The notes under the pieces are model-generated. The model saw only the letters and a program-made list of their open reading frames with translations, was not told the origin of the DNA and ran no database searches. The position numbers and the translations under genes were made by a program. Of a stretch of DNA of 21,995 bases, positions 20,182-21,995 are shown piece after piece. The stretch comes from Smittium mucronatum (lineage: Eukaryota; Kickxellomycota; Harpellomycetes; Harpellales; Legeriomycetaceae), in NCBI GenBank assembly GCA_001953115.1, contig LSSL01003675.1, positions 1 through 21,995 on the forward strand, read 5' to 3'. How positions within the stretch are numbered: position 1 is the first letter of the stretch; each line of letters opens with the position of its first letter.

Positions 20182-21995
20182 AAAATTTATTATCAGCAGT
20201 ATGAACTAAAGAAAGGAACTAATAAGGGTGAAGAGATACGAATATAGATAAAAAATATTGTAAAAAAATACTTGTATATTAATTTTTTAAAGAATAAATA
20301 AGTAATACAAATTATACATAAAATAAAATTTAAATCAACATGTCATATATTATTTTATATTTTCCATCATCATATAAAAGATTTGAACCTCCAAAAAAAA
20401 TTTATTAAAAAAATGAAATTGAAATGTATTGAGTTTATTTTTAATTAGACAAAAGACACTGGATTATGCTTTTTTATGTATGATTGTTAAAATGGAGATT
20501 TTATTAAACAATAAATCTTTTTAAGTTTTGCACTAGATAAATTAATATAAAAGTCCTGATATGAAAATTGATTTTTTTTATATACTAAAAATTTGATGCA
20601 AATAGCCGACTTAGTTATTTTAATATATTGTTTTATTAATTTTGAATAAAAATTGTTTTATTAAAACTTTCAGAACTGTGTGAATATAATCAAAAAAACA
20701 ATTAAGTGAACAAAACGATTTTTCTGTTAAAAGTATTTTTTTAGTTTTATAAATTTTATAAATATCATTTATTAGATATCTTTTTAAGATTTTTTTTTAT
20801 ATTGGTTCAGTTTATTGTGAAAAAAAGTTTAAAAACTTACTTAAGTATAACTTTTTATGCATTTAAAAACGATATCTAATTGTATAAAGAGAATTTTTTT
20901 TTGAAAATCACTCTAATTTGTGAAAAAGTAAAAATAATTCCAATAAACACTTAATTTAAACGAAAAAAGTAACCGGATAAATTCTATTAATTATAATTTA
21001 CTTATTTTTATTACTTTTTACATTATTTTTAAAATAGTTATTAATAATTCACAGAGATTTCGTGGTAAAGAAAATATTAATATAATTTTTTTTTGCGATA
21101 TCTCTGGTTGAGTTGGAAGTATCCAAAAAATAATAATTAGGCAACCATATACAAAATAATTCAATTATATAAAAATCTGTGCTCGTAATATTATTTCAAC
21201 CTAAAAAAAAATAGGAAAATAAAGAAATTATTTAATCAAATAAAAATCATTCCCTTTATATTTTTTTGGAAAGTGAATTCTCAAATTTAAAATTTTTACT
21301 TACAATCTCGAAGGATTTTAGAAGCGAGTTGAACCAAATTAGATCTCACATTTTTTGGTTTTTTCTTATTCTTTTTAATTATGTTATTATAAAACTCAAA
21401 GAGATCCTTCATATTGTCATATAATAGAATTTAATTTTACCTTTCATAAACCGAAATTTTCTTTATTTATAATAGTGTTAAGAATAGTAATTTTCAAAAT
21501 ATTCATCAAATAAAATATCTTATTTTATTAATATTTTAGAACTGGTGATGGATTTGAGTTTGTTTTTTGGAAATGGTTTATTTGAAAATATAATGCTTTA
21601 TCAGGTATGAGTACGCCTTTTAATACTCCATAAAAACTAAACATAGCTATACTTTATCTTAAATATGCGACTAAATAGCATTTAAAAAAGGGTTGATATC
21701 TAAAAAAAAAGATTTTTTAAACGGTTTAATTTAGAGAATTTTTTTAAATTATTTCTCTTGGAATTTTTTCCTTTAATTTTCACTTTAAATATTGAATAAG
21801 TTTTTTAATATGCGAAAATTTATAGGAATTAAACTAATAGAAAAAAAACCCAGTCATCTAATATGAATAATTTTTGATTTGGAAATCAATTTTGCGCTTA
21901 TTTCGAACTCTTGATATGTAAATACTTCAGAGTTATTGGAAATTAAGTTGCAGATTTTGAAATCGATTAGGGTGAATTTTTTTTTTTTTTTTTTT
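20182..21995. other. Gene-free AT-rich region, right part, ending in T19
   Basis: No gene or RNA could be supported. A 10-bp word attagatatc recurs in inverted orientation at about 20772 and 20873. A short hairpin with a U5-like loop word occurs at 21606-21632 but lacks the rest of a U5 RNA. The window closes with 19 T at 21977-21995, typical of an assembly stopping in a homopolymer. Confidence 0.55.

Noticed and set aside
21606..21632. Hairpin with a CGCCTTTTAA loop, resembling U5 snRNA loop 1
   Set aside because: The loop differs from the nearly invariant GCCUUUUAC at its last base, the stem is only 5-8 bp with a bulge, and neither the second conserved internal loop nor an Sm site follows.
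21971..21976. Single TTAGGG near the window end as a telomere hint
   Set aside because: There is one isolated copy with no tandem array, and the terminal T19 run is better explained as a homopolymer assembly break.

Overview
This window is eukaryotic nuclear DNA, most likely from a fungus. Its genes are split by short GT-AG introns (64-187 nt), stop codons are standard, and intergenic DNA is very AT-rich. The gene set fits a fungus: Rmt2 arginine methyltransferase is known from fungi and plants, and Rpn13 keeps the C-terminal DEUBAD domain that budding yeast lacks. The intron density and base composition suggest an early-diverging, AT-rich lineage (gut-dwelling Harpellales would fit). That last step is inference; no rRNA or mitochondrial marker is present to fix it.

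Left part (1-3398): no intact gene seen. The minus strand from 705 down to the left edge holds a broken MULE-like DNA transposase relic, with a FLYWCH/GCM-like zinc finger followed by a DDE-type segment. A 20-bp tandem repeat lies at about 1068-1187. The stretch from about 980 to 3060 is rich in CCAAT/ATTGG words and contains broken coding-like pieces, one of them Myb/SANT-like.

Central part (3399-13708): four housekeeping genes, all reconstructed here exon by exon. RPN13/ADRM1 (+, 6 exons, 342 aa) is a proteasomal ubiquitin receptor. PRP16/DHX38 (+, 5 exons, 1288 aa) is the DEAH-box ATPase of the second splicing step. RMT2 (-, 1 exon, 412 aa) is an arginine methyltransferase with N-terminal ankyrin repeats. 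IWR1 (+, 9 exons, 250 aa) is an RNA polymerase II nuclear-import adaptor. In every model the exon lengths sum to a whole number of codons and the junctions restore conserved family motifs. PRP16 and RMT2 converge on a 459-bp spacer; RMT2 and IWR1 diverge from a 673-bp spacer. The genes do not form one pathway; they are unrelated core functions sharing a compact gene-rich block.

Right part (13709-21995): about 8.3 kb with no gene I can support, at roughly 15-20% GC in sampled lines. Its clearest structure is a pair of about 160-bp diverged repeats (about 82% identical by hand alignment) in inverted orientation at 18504-18662 and 20021-20181. The window ends in a run of 19 T, which may be an assembly break.

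No previously undescribed multi-gene system was found. The most interesting items are the inverted repeat pair, the transposase relic, the coding-like relic at 1.4-3.06 kb, and a 19-nt microexon in RPN13.
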